Shown here piece after piece: positions 11,851 through 23,230 of a stretch of 64,000 nt of DNA. The position numbers were made by a program, and so were the translations under genes. Position 1 is the stretch's first letter. The number at the start of each line of letters is the position of its first letter. The stretch comes from Dysidea avara. Lineage: Eukaryota > Porifera > Demospongiae > Dictyoceratida > Dysideidae. The notes under the pieces are model-generated. The model was not told the origin of the DNA. It did not search any database and saw only the letters and a program-made list of their open reading frames with translations. The stretch lies in the NCBI RefSeq assembly GCF_963678975.1, contig NC_089274.1:48948075-49012074 (forward strand). The letters are read 5' to 3'.

Positions 11851-12140
11851 TAAATGCTATCCCACTAGGGACCTGTGAGAAGGCTAAAGCCTATGAATAC
11901 ATGGAGTCATAAACGTGTAACTGAAATGTTAAAGAATGCAGAAAAAAATCCCAGACCCAGTGGTGACTTGATCCCCAGCAACATGCAGTCTAGGCATGTG
12001 CCAGAGGAGCCACAGCAGTCGGGACCTGAGATCCTATCTGCATTCAACCTCTACTTAATCATTGACTTCTCGTCATCAAGGGGGTTTTATTAAATGCTAT
12101 CCCACTAGGGACCTGTGAGAAGGCTATGAAGCCTGTGAAT
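11851..12140. repeat. Direct repeats 240 bp apart inside the LINE
   Basis: A ~50-nt block (taaatgctatcccactaggg and onward) occurs at 11851 and again at 12091. The intervening sequence has no similarity to LINE coding sequence. It may be an insertion that duplicated its target, or a diverged tandem duplication. Confidence 0.6.
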
Positions 12141-12999
12141 ACAGGATGTCTGAAACATGTAATGATAAAGAGGTTTTGGTCGTGCGTGGAAATTAACAAT
12201 AAGCGATTCTTCATAGTTCATCTGAGCCTTTCTAACACAGTACCTTACAAAATTATATTGAGTGGCATATTTTGAATAGTCTGTTGGAGATTTTGTACTT
12301 TTATATGTACTGTACAAAGTGTGCTTCATTTGAATAACCTTATCAAGAAAGTTATTCCATCATGGTGGCTTGGTATTATGTCTATTTTGAGAACATAATG
12401 GAATGAACTGAATAGTTACATCAAGTATCTTGTCCTTTAGAAGAGTCCCCTAGATTATGATGACTAAAACAGGCTCCCAATCAAAATTTGAGAGATAATT
12501 ATTCATGGAAATATAATTCCCTTTATAGTAGTTGTAGAAAGGGCATTTGTAATTGGGAGAAACTTGATCACTATAACATATAAACTTCCAAAGTAAAATA
12601 TCATGGTCACTCAGGCCCAAAGGAAATAAGTGCTTTACATTAAACACCATATTTGGTTCAGATGAAAATATCAAATCTAGTAACGAAGATGCCTGGCCAA
12701 GCCGATGATGAGTAGGAAAAGGTGTGTTGACATAAATAGGCATCATTAACTGCACTGAAAAATTGAGCATTTAAGGAAGTTTCTGAACCAGAATAGCTAA
12801 AATTAGTCCAGTCAATGTTTGGAAAGCTAAAATCACCCATAAGTAAAACATGAGAAAACTTGTGACAGTCAGAAATACATCTAATTAATTGAAACAACTT
12901 ATTATTGTTCAGATATGAACAGTTTGGTGATCTGTACACAACACCAACTAACAGTTTATCACCACCATTTAGAGATACTGAGCACTAAATACATAGATT

Positions 13000-13090
13000 C
13001 CTCAAACTCTATTTCAGACATTTCAAACTCTATTTCAGACATCTCAAACTCTATTTCAGACATCTCAAACTCTATTTCAGACATCATCTC
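13000..13090. repeat. 21-bp tandem repeat, four copies, in the LINE endonuclease
   Basis: The unit is close to catctcaaactctatttcaga. On the minus strand each unit keeps the endonuclease frame and encodes the heptad MSEIEFE, so the array is an in-frame peptide expansion. Confidence 0.85.
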
Positions 13091-13304
13091 AAACACAGTA
13101 GATTGAAGATCTTTGTGAACATATAATAAAGCACCACCACCATGATTGATTTTATGGACACAATGATTAATATTATATCCAATGATGTAAACGTTCTGAG
13201 TCTAAAATCTCAGTATTACACCAAGACTCAGCTGTATCCACAATCAAAGGTTTGTTTTGTTAAATGTAAACTACGTAAATGCTCTGCAAATTTGTTCATA
13301 TTGT

Positions 13305-14371
13305 TCATAATACTTTGAGCATTTGCAAATAAGTATGGAAATGTACGAAAATTTGTGTGTGTAGGTGATTTTGTGCAAAGGGAGGAACCTGGTTCTCCCT
13401 CCACATAATTCTTCCATTTTTTATCTTGTACACATGCCCACTCTGATTCATGTCAGCTAACTTTAAGCATAAAACTTTATCTCTTTCTCTTTCTTTTGGT
13501 GTCAGGTCTGGACATGTAAAGACCTTATGAAATTGCTCAGGTGAACTAGTAGCACGTAGCTTAGTGCAGTTACAAAGGATGGTTACTTTCTCGTCAATTG
13601 AGTTAACAGTTATCTTCAAAAGATGTGGTTTAGTAGACTTTTTCCCCAGCCTCATTGCATTTGTAATGCTAGCTGTAACACCAATGGCTTTGAAGACGTT
13701 TGTAGCCTGATCAATGTCATATTGTTTTCTGGATTGTGCATCGTCCAAGGTAGATTCTGGTACATTATGAAATGTATGATTCAAACATCTTTTGTCCTCT
13801 TGTTCATCTGTGAGCTAGGGAATCAGAAATAATCTCAGATATCCATGATGGAGCCATGTCAGCCCTGGCATCTGGTTTGGTTGCTGTTTCCATATTATCA
13901 TCTATTTGAGACACCACTATATCATTCTGTGACTGCAGTAAGTTTGTTATTGTTGCTTGCAGTGCACTTTGTAGCTCGTTTATGATAGTAGTTATTGTGT
14001 TTGTTACTGCTGGTAATACATTTCCTGGATCATTAGTGTTGCTTTTATTAATAACTTCGAAAACTTCTTTTTCACATGGCTGGTAAAACCAATGGAGGCT
14101 CTCAACTACACCAATTATACTCATGGAACTCCACAGCATTGAAGACAATACCATAAGCTACAGCATTCACACTGCAGTAATCCACTGGCTGTATTCTAGC
14201 TGACATTGGCTCCAGTTGAAGACTTCCTCCACTTGAGATGATTCCATGCACATTCTGAGAAGCTTGAGAGTTGGAAATTTTCTCTTTAGTAACCATTATA
14301 TGAGGGGCAGGCATTTTATAAGGTTTTTTAGAGCCCTTCTTCTTGTATTTTGGCATTGTACTTAAATACAC
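13305..14371 (-). pseudogene. LINE (CR1/L2-like) ORF1, degraded
   Basis: Three overlapping or adjacent frames (14371-14102, 14154-13804, 13784-13305) together form an ORF1-like product. It has a basic N-terminus beginning MPKYKKKGSKKPYK, a coiled-coil-like central part rich in I/L/N/Q, and a C-terminal nucleic-acid-chaperone-like region with RLGKKSTKPHLLKI and DLTPKERERDK followed by IKNGRIMWRE. The last region matches the conserved pattern of CR1/L2-clade ORF1 proteins. At least two frameshifts separate the parts. The product of an intact copy would bind the element's RNA. Confidence 0.75.
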
Positions 14372-14779
14372 AGCAATCTCTATATATCACTCACCACAGA
14401 GTAGAAAACCAGTAGGATGACACAAAACAGTACAAGTCTTACTAATAGCAGCTTCTACAAATTCTTTCTCAGCAGGGGTAACCAAAATTAATTATTTCAA
14501 GTTAAGGAAGACAAAAGATCACAAGCACCAGTCACTTTTTTTTCAATGCTATGACTGAAGAAAAATAACATATTGTGGGAGGTGTTCCATTGTGCTGATA
14601 CTTTGGCCTATTAACTCTTTGTATAGTGTACTTTTCATTGCCATTACTAATATAATACACTCATTGGAAAATTCCACAATGATGAATTATTAATAAATAA
14701 ACTAATATCCATTTGATTCCACATGGGGTACGTATACTTTGAGATAATAAGTCACTCTCTATAGAGTTCCTTGGATACA

Positions 14780-14998
14780 TATACATGAAATTGACAAGGA
14801 GAAACATCCTGACCACCTGGCAGACTCCTATGAGCATTCAAGTGTTAATCGGATGGCCGCAGGTTCAAGGCTGCCTAGGTCCAGTCATGGATTTTTTCTC
14901 CTTTCTCCACCTTTTCAAACACACTTTCTGTAACAACTGTAAACAGGCTGTACAGACCTTCAGCACTTGTGCTGCAAAGCCTTAATTAATAAATAAAC
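14780..14998 (+). mobile_element. tRNA-derived SINE, family S1
   Basis: A B-box-like sequence (gcaggttcaaggctgc, about 14861) lies in a tRNA-like head. The body contains acaccttttcaaa-type and cttcagcacttgtgctg blocks, and there is a (taaa)n-like tail at 14985-15000. Related copies: 35290-35525 (minus) and 50432-50515 (partial). Confidence 0.75.
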
Positions 14999-15567
14999 AA
15001 ATAAGCTGCTAGTATTTTTTTGCATTAAAAGAAATATAGTTAAATCTTATGGAATACACTCATTATACTATCAAGCATCTGATTCAGTCATTTATTGGTT
15101 GTGTGATTTGTATTGTTGGTGTATAGGAGGATCTTTTACTGCACTTGTAGATTAACAACAACAACAATTACTACCATCCTTCATCATTGCGGCAAAATCT
15201 TACCTAAAGATAGAAATGCAACTTTCTGATGAGTGTATGTATCAGCACTATGGAGCCCCTCCCACAATATTATAATGCAGAATTAACAATTCCACTATAC
15301 TTCCTTATCATATAACATCATTGTAGAGTATGAGACTTTCTTACTATGACGTCATTGTTCACATGTGTATGTGACTAGCTAACTATCACTTCACAGTAAA
15401 CACAGGTAGTATGTATGCAAGTCAGTTTATTTTAAGTGTACATATGTTCCAACTATGTATACCCGTATTAGTACCAATAAAACACAGAAGTGTTTGATTA
15501 ATATAATATGGTTGCATGTACCATGTTTACTACTTACAACTTTATGAAGTGTTGTTTATCTCTATAG

Positions 15568-17189
15568 TGTGTCACACTGGAGACTGTGACTGCACTGGAG
15601 CCACTAGCAATGTGTTTCCTACTAACGTGACTTACTGCTGTAGTGGAGGGCTAAATGGAGTATCTTATAGAGCATCTGATGGCACCTGTTCATCATGTCC
15701 TGGAGGTATAGCTACATGCCAATGATTAACACATTAATGGTTATACCAAACAAAGTTTGCAGATTGTTATTCAACCAATAATTGTAGTTGATCAGTTAAC
15801 ATGTTCCAAACTAAATAAGAAGCCAAAACTTTAAGATGTGGCAAGTTTTTCCTCAAAACACAGCAAATTTTCTGTGATGTACCAAATTTTACCCTTGTGT
15901 AAGAAGCATTGTTCCTACACGTGTAGGGCAACATTAAGAAATTTTGTAGGAAATATTCCCACACTGTTGAATTTTGTAAGAAAGATTCCTACACATGACA
16001 TATTGTGTAGGAATAATTCCTACATTTGTAAGAACAATTCCTACACTTGTGGGAATTATTCCTACACTGCAAGATGTCTTACACTTTGTGCCATGTGTAG
16101 GAATCTTTCTTACAAAATTCAACAGAGTGGGTACAAAATTCTGCAAAAATTCTCAATAAAGCTCTACACATGTAGGAATCATGCTTCCTACACAAGTGTA
16201 AAATTCCTTCTAGCACTTTACCTCAAAATTATGATTTCTTATTTAATTTGGTTGTAGCTGATGGAACAAGTGTTAGTGAAAGAAGGCGTTGTTCTACTTT
16301 GGGAGGAACTTCATTTGGTGTAAATGGTCAATGTTTTGAGTGTACAGGAGGTAAGCATAGATATCACCTGAAGACATCAAATTACTATTGGCATGTTTAC
16401 TTACAGGAGTATATTGTGGACAAGATCCTCATTTTGCTATGCCATTATCAGATGGACAACTACTGTGTTACAGTGTGCAAGGATTAGCATACTTTGCGTT
16501 CAACCTAATCTCTGACCCCACCATCAACATTAATGCCTATTTTATTCCTCCTGAGAAGAAAGAGAATTTTAAGGAGTATGCCACCTTTTTAGGAGACATC
16601 GGTATTATGATTCAACCGAACAATTGTGAGGGTAAATGTAAAACTGAGGACATCACCAAGATCACCATCTCAGCCAGTGACAGAAGTGTTCTCCTTGATG
16701 GTAGTAGGACAGTACTCAGTGATCGTCCAGTTCATGTTATGGTGGATAACACAACTGCCACAATTCAACTGGGAGAGAAATTGAAGAAGGGAGAACACCC
16801 TAATATGATTGTATCAGTGAAGAAGCCAACACTGTCATTTAAGGTCAATTTTGTCAATGAACATCTTGACCTGGTTGTGATGGATGATAATGGTATCAGT
16901 GATGACTGTCATGGAATAATGGGTAAGTTCCATACCCCATTCCATTCCATAATACAATGGAGTATTATACAGGTCAGTTCCTTCGTAGAGAACCAGAGAT
17001 TGAGAATGGAGTTTTGAGGCTCAGATAGAAACTGAAGAGAAGGTAGCCTGGGATTTCCTGCATACTGAAAAGATGTGTCTACATGCTAAACCATTGTATG
17101 GCTATCAAGCAGAAGGGATCATAGAAGGGAAGTATACTGACTACATCGTGGAGAGTATCTTCTCTCAGTACAGCAAGTTTAAGCTATAA
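15568..17189 (+). pseudogene. 3' part of copy A of the cysteine-module / ITIH-C-like gene, decayed
   Basis: Exons inferred from copy B: 15568-15705 (module, 138 nt), 16258-16350 (truncated module, 93 nt against 135 in copy B), 16407-16922 (516 nt, ITIH-C-like, same length as copy B), 16973 onward (last exon). The exon at 16258 lacks the first half of its module and has arginine where copy B has the first cysteine of the CC pair. In the last exon 10 bp (aatggaaggc in copy B) are missing, giving a frameshift and stop TAG at 17026-17028; the old stop is at 17187-17189. A 9-bp in-frame loss lies near the end. Otherwise the copies are very similar and the 3' flanks stay alignable to about 17470. 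If transcribed it would lack about the last 60 residues. The two module exons at 1782-2283 may be its 5' part. Confidence 0.8.
15957..16131. repeat. Hairpin element in the intron of copy A
   Basis: Arms of about 40 nt (from cccacactgttgaattttg at 15957; inverted partner ending 16131) differ at one position. The interior and left flank are full of gtaggaat/attcctac half-palindromes. Copy B has no counterpart and instead has a 54-bp intron, so this insertion is specific to copy A and lies beside the truncated exon. Confidence 0.8.
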
Positions 17190-18720
17190 ACTTCACACCT
17201 TATTTGGTGTGTTGAGAATCAAACTCAATTTAGTTAGTAGTTATAAACACACTGACAGTAACAACTCTTTGTTTTTTTGCAATTAGGAATTGACAGTGTG
17301 TAGCTATGTATTCAGAGGTCATCTTTTGGATAGTAATAATGATATATTATAGGCGTATCATCACATGAACAAATTATCACTGATATAATTATGGAAACAC
17401 TATAGCTAGGTATTCAGTAAGACTTTCTGACTGGCCTACATATTTAGTCCTAGTAAGATTTTGTAGCAGTATGCTACACTGGCTGCAGACCATAAACCAA
17501 ACAGGTATATTCCTGATCCTCTGATGATCACATAAGACAATAATATCTGTGACTAAATTTCAGTGATGTAGGCTCTTTGCCTGGTGGTACCAACTACTGT
17601 TACAATATTTGTCTCTGATCTTAGACAAAATTAATGTTCGCACTTCAGTGTTACAAACTATTGATTAAAAAACAACTGATCAGATATAAACCAGCCAAAT
17701 ACACGTTTCATAACTATTTGACAGTCCTAAAATTAAATCATAAGGAATATCTTTATCCAAAAGTGCAACTAAATTCAATGCACCATCCCCGTTGGATCAC
17801 AAAACATATCAAAAAAACTGTCTAAACAAACACAGCCAGTAAGTACAGCATTGCCCACTCTAGCAACCTCTCTAAAGATTGGGAAAGTCATTACAACTAG
17901 TTGAAGAGAGAACTACCTGTGTCGAAACTCACACAATAGTTACTACTACTAGACTCCCACAACATGCCTACTAAAAGATTTTGGTCATTCATTTAACATG
18001 AATTCAAAGATCAAGTTAGCATCAATATCTTATGTTCTCGTGGTAACACACTTATACTGTACAGATAGTAGCAGATGCTCTAAGCAGTTGTTTTTCATCA
18101 GTATTACTATATAGGAAGAACTTAACCTCATTTCCCACTATGGATGGAGATCCAATACCAGATATTCCCTTACTAAATATGGAGTACAGAAACTATTAGA
18201 ACTGAGAACTAGATATCCATAAATTCCCAGAACCCGATAGTACACCATCCAGATGACTTATTATTACTGGGCAGGAAGCTCTGCTGATGTGCCCAGGAAA
18301 AAAGAATTTACAAAGATTTACAAGTATTAGCTAGCTACAATGATTTAAGAGTCTATAGTAACGTTTGTAAGTTATCAGTAAATAAGTTCAAATCATCATG
18401 TTCGATTATTGCAGTGGGGTAAGTTGTTCCATTCATTAATTGTTCTTGAGTAGAAGCTCTGTTGACACATTACAGTAGTCAGTAGGTAACCAAGAGGTGA
18501 AGTACCATACCATTTTTGGATTGTTTGTCTTATTGTCATTTGATCTTGTAGAGATAATGCTGTTTATCGGTGTCACGTGGTGATGATGACACATCAAGGA
18601 ACAACGTGATACTTCTACTACTTATTATATGTTATAATTGTAGGACTCACGTCAGTGAGTATGTTACAATAGAAAGGCAATTTAAAAAACTACATACTAC
18701 AAAATAACGCTACATGTAAT
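17190..18720. other. No gene seen; 3' flank of copy A, then unassigned sequence
   Basis: The first ~280 bases align with the 3' flank of copy B (38277-38780). Beyond that I see no exon, known repeat or RNA gene. The short open frames look like chance. Confidence 0.5.
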
Positions 18721-18732
18721 AGTTATTGTGAG

Positions 18733-18905
18733 GGATTTTGCTGATATATACACCCAAAGCCCGAGGGTGTATATCTCAGCAAAATCCCAAGCAGCCATGG
18801 TACAAGTGATATATATCACTTGGGGCGCACTCACCTAATAGGTGAAAGAACTAAAGAGAACTCATCCCATTTGTTTTATACAGTAGCATCTGAAGATCGA
18901 TTGTG
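18733..18905. repeat. Split repeat, left part (with hairpin)
   Basis: 18733-18791 is an imperfect palindrome (gggattttgctga and its complement around tatacaccc). From about 18800 to 18905 the sequence is the reverse complement of 8740-8830. The match breaks at gaagatcgat and resumes at about 20270. Confidence 0.65.
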
Positions 18906-20261
18906 GTTTTAATAGCGTGGGCTAATAGCCATCAAAACGTTGTCCATACGTTAAAACGTCATTAATACGTTACTACGCTCTGTTAGTTTTCAACACGCAA
19001 TGTTAGAAAACTTGCGATTGTAATAATTGAATTGGATGGAGTTTATATTGTTATCATTTTTGTACTAAGTTAAGCCAACTAACTTTGCTATTGGGACAGT
19101 AAGTAAGTTATTATATTAAGTTAAGTACTTAGAACTGTAAGTTACTAACCTATTTCAACGTAGCAGTAGTAGCTTTGCTGTTCCATGGTCTGTTCAAAGG
19201 CTGATACGCGGTGGGTAGAAATACGCACATATCAAAACTTGCGTAAGATATTCCGGATTTCCGAATGGGTTACGCCCGTTTCATATAAAATAACACCATC
19301 TTTTAAACAAAGCGCCATAACTTCCGCGTACTCTGGTTGACAGACAAGAGGTTTGGTTAATCGGACTCCTTGATGAAAGGCGATTCGATTCATGTGTAAG
19401 TTTTGTATGTAGTAACGAAGGGGAAGCTAAAAATGGGCCTTGTACCGCGAAATTTACGTGTTCATAATGCCCGTAAAAACACGTGTTTTTAAGCATATCT
19501 TTGTAAACTAACCTGTTTAACAATTTGTACGGTCGGAGTCTTATTAAGCATCCTTCGCTGCGTAGTATGATACCAAATTTAGCGAATTTGGTTGAGGATA
19601 ACAACTTGTAAATTGGGATTTTCCCGGCGAGATAATTAAATTTTCCAATGGGTTAATGTATGGAGCGCGTATTATGTCATCATCAACAGTAAATAACTGT
19701 CGCTATGGTGACATTTTCCCATTTGTACGGTCGGAATTGGATAGAGAAATTCAAGGGCTTTCTTTTATTGTATGGTGTGCTGTAGAGATTTTGTGAGTTA
19801 AAGGTTGTAAATTAGTGTTTTTGTATGTAGTGTAAAATACATGTATTTTGCATTGGACAACGAATGACGGAATGATGAGATTTTATAATCAGCCTGTTTT
19901 ACCAAGTTGAGGTTTCAAAAAAGATATTAAACTGATATTAAATTTAGTTAATGCATAATTCTTAATTTTTAAGGGTTTAACCCAGTGTTTTGAAAACTTT
20001 TAATGTTGACCTCCTGAAAATGCTTGATTTGACAAATCCCATACATATGTTTTGATATGATCCACAATCGCCCAAACAGTTATTTTGTGCCTTCATTATC
20101 CTTTAGTAACAACCAACTAATCTATCTTAGCCTATGTACTAAGCTTAGCAACCTCTACAAAACCGAGTCCCACAATACAAAGCTCTATGTCGCTCAATAT
20201 AACAAGTCAAAGCGCATCGATTCTTTGAACTGGCTGGGTATCAAAGTCATTGGCAAACCGC
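18906..20261. other. Sequence between the two halves of the split repeat; no gene recognised
   Basis: It separates halves that are contiguous at 8645-8835. It is therefore either a ~1.35-kb insertion here, or the interior of a longer element from which the compact form is an internal deletion. It has no recognisable transposase. Confidence 0.45.
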
Positions 20262-20370
20262 TTTCCCATGATATTGCCCGGGCAATATCTTGATATTGCC
20301 TGGGCAATATGCGAGTTAAACACCGAGCGGCGCCTTTGAACGCCCACGCTAAAGTGGTATATAAATTTAC
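20262..20370. repeat. Split repeat, right part
   Basis: Reverse complement of 8650-8728, including the palindrome atattgcccgggcaatat, here followed by a second, imperfect copy of the palindrome. It borders the 3' end of the next LINE. Confidence 0.65.
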
Positions 20371-23230
20371 AATGTGATTTGATGTAAGAGATCCTTAAAA
20401 CTGTCTACATTTTTACAAATTATAATATCTTCAGGTAGAGTGTTCCACAATCGAATCATACTGGGGAAGAAGCTGTACTCATAAGCGTCCACAGTTGAGC
20501 CTATCTCAATGAATCGAATTTCAAATCTCTGCTCCGGGTATATCTTGATCTATGTTACATAACTAGGTAGTGTGATGTCAACATGATTGTAAATAGTTTT
20601 ATGTAACATCTGTAACCTTAGGAGTTTAAAGTGAGCTTCTATCGTATTCCAGTTAAGATGTAACAGCATATTGGATACACTACTAGTTTGGAAATAGTTG
20701 TTCATTACGAAACGTCTTTGTATAGACTCCAGTTTATTTATAGAGCGCCTGCCGTGAGGAGCCCAAGCTGCAGCAGCATATTCTAATACAGGCTTAACAT
20801 AAGTAAAATACAAATCTTCTTTAATTTTACGTGACAGTTTTTAAAGTTTCTTCTTACAAATCCTAACATTGAGTTTGCTTTTTTGCAAACATTATCAATG
20901 TGTTGGTTAAAGCACAGTTTAGAATCAATTGACACTCCCAGATATTTAGCACACTCAACAACAGTAAGTTTCTTTCCATGTAAAGTATAGTTAGCATGAA
21001 CAGGGAGAGTTACTGAAACAACCATACATTTATCGACAGTAAAAGACATCTTCCACTTTTCCTCCCATAGTTCAAGTAGTTGTAGGTCATCTTGTAAGGC
21101 TCTGGCGTCTTCCAAAGTATCAATCCTCCTATATAGTACACAGTCATCAGTGTATAAACGACAAGTAGATGTTAAATCTTTCACAATATCATTTATATAT
21201 ATCAGAAATAATAAAGGCCCCAATACGGAACCTTGTGGGACGCCACTTAAGACATTACAAGGGGTGGAGGTACACCCCCCCCACACACAACACTCTGTGT
21301 TCGTCAATTCAGAAAAGATGAGATCCAGTTTAGTACGTCACCTCTTATGCCATAATGATTCAACTTTAACAATAAATGACGATGGGGGACTTTATCAAAA
21401 ACCTTACTAAAATCTAGCAAGATTAAATCTGTTTGGCTCCTTCCATTTAAATTGTATGAGAGATCATGAATTGTTTGTAGTAACTGTAGCTCAGCAGAAC
21501 AGCATTGTCGAAATCCAAATTGCATGTCTGATAAGATATTATTTGACTCCATGTGTGACATGATGTTACCATAAATTATGTGTTCCATAACCTTACTACA
21601 CACACTAGTAAGCGACACTGGCCGGTAGTTTGATGGGTCTTTTCTGTTGCCTTTTAAAAATAATGGACATATCAATGCTTTCTTCCAATCTGATGGCACT
21701 GAACTTTGGCTTAGTGAAGCAGAAAAAAGTAGCTTAAGACAAGGAGATACCTCAATTGCTAGAGTTTTCAGTAACTTGGTGAGGATTCGGTCAGGACCTG
21801 AGGACTTGGTGGTATCAAGATCGCTGAGTACCTTGGCAATATATCAAAGTTTATAGACGGGATATCTTGATATGGGCTATCTTCCATGTATGGCAGTTCA
21901 GAGCTGTCATCCCTTGTAAACACTGAAGAAAACTGTTCATTTAATATCTCAGATTTTGTCTGGTTATCAGTATAATTATTTCCATCCTTATGCAGTGTTC
22001 CTAGGCTGCAGTAACCTTTTCGCAATGATTTTACATGTCGAAACAGTCTTTTCTTCTTGCCATTTTGATATGGGTCATATAGGGTATTGAACATGTATTT
22101 CCTAAAGGCTCTTCGGAATTCCTTTTGCATAGTCTTTTTTAGTTTCTTATATTGTGTCCAATCAACCGGTGATTGTGTAAATCTAGCACGATTGTAACTA
22201 GCTTGTTTCCGTCTCCTCAACTGCTTGATATCTCTATTATCCAAAGTTGACGATTGTTGTTGTTTTTCAGTTTAGATGGTACAAATTTGTCTAGTAGAAA
22301 AAGAAGTTTATCTCTTAAACACGTCCATAAAATTTCCACACTTGTTTCATCACAAAATTGATCGCAGAATTCTCTAGTAAAATTACACAAAGTATTTCTT
22401 CAACTCAGACAAATTAGCACTGTCCCATAAGTAGATTATGTAGCTCTCAGATGGATTATAAAATGCCTCAGGCTCCAGTGTTACTAACACAATCTCATGA
22501 TCACTGATACCGGGAGCAGAGTAACATTCCTGCACCAGGGTGGGTCTGTTTGTAAAAATAGATCTAAAATATTTTCATTGCGAGTAGGAAAGTTTACTAT
22601 TTGTGTGAATCCACAGTCATGCATCATGTGAATTGCCCGTTGATTAATCAGAAAAGAATACCTATAACTTATTATTAATTCATTTGACCAGTCTATATCG
22701 GGTAGGTTGAAGTCTCCAGCACAATAGATAGTAGCATTTGGATATTTTCTAGCAGTGTCAGTAATAAGACTACATAAATCATTAAAGTACTCCAAGTCTG
22801 TACTACGTAGGTGATCTATATATGCACATTATGATGATTTGTTTGTTATCAGGTAGATAAACTAATACTATACAGATTTCCGGGATAGTGTGGTTTTGCA
22901 ATAACTGCGATTCTAAATTTGATTTCACACCAATTAAAACACCTCCATATGTATCAGCACGGTCATTCCGAAATACAGTATACAAAGAAGGTAAAATCTC
23001 TCACTGTTCAATATTGTTTCATTTAACCAGGTTTCGCATCCTAAGATAATGTCAGGGTCGTGATGATTAATATAGATTCTTCTTTTTTGCTTAGCACACT
23101 TTGAATATTAATTAGCATTAAATTTAATGTTTGGTGGCGACCAGCACCAAAAGATCTAGTTGCAGCCTTATTTAACATAAGAGGAACATCAGGAACAATT
23201 TGAGGCTGATGCAAGAGTAGCATTATTTGA
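20371..23230 (-). pseudogene. LINE (CR1-like) ORF2: endonuclease and reverse transcriptase, degraded
   Basis: On minus, the endonuclease starts near 23150 (LMLINIQSVLSK), with YAG/CAGDFNLPDIDW near 22720 and FPTRNENILDLFLQ near 22590. A linker rich in basic residues lies at 22244-21768. The RT palm follows: DPSNYRPVSLTS (about 21620), QFGFRQ, LLDFSKVFDKVPH, SGVPQGSVLGPLLFLIYIND (about 21220) and a modified catalytic box in which FADD reads YTDD (about 21140). The C-terminus is LEYAAAAWAP (about 20775) and beyond. At least seven frame breaks. It has the same general layout as the LINE at 10136-14371 but belongs to a different family. Confidence 0.85.

Larger units (their letters stand above)
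10136..13300 (-). pseudogene. LINE (CR1/L2-like) ORF2: endonuclease and reverse transcriptase, degraded
   Basis: Reading minus, from high to low coordinates: an AP-endonuclease-like start (ANAQSIMNN near 13310), LLMGDFSFPNIDW (about 12840) and a GLSDHD box (about 12620). A linker follows at 12329-12105. The RT has APGPNDIHPKVLKSC (about 11590), NNYRPVSL, a QGPVLGPLLF block (about 11030), FADDTKLY (about 10950) and a C-terminal part to FRLNNYWSVI near 10140. Many frameshifts and stops break it into at least seven frames, so it cannot make a functional enzyme. A ~240-bp insertion or duplication sits at about 11853-12092. ORF1 of the same element lies upstream on minus. Confidence 0.85.

Noticed and set aside
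16923-17017. Read-through of the copy A domain exon into the intron
   Set aside because: A gtaagt donor and a matching acceptor are present as in copy B; the open frame continues only by chance.
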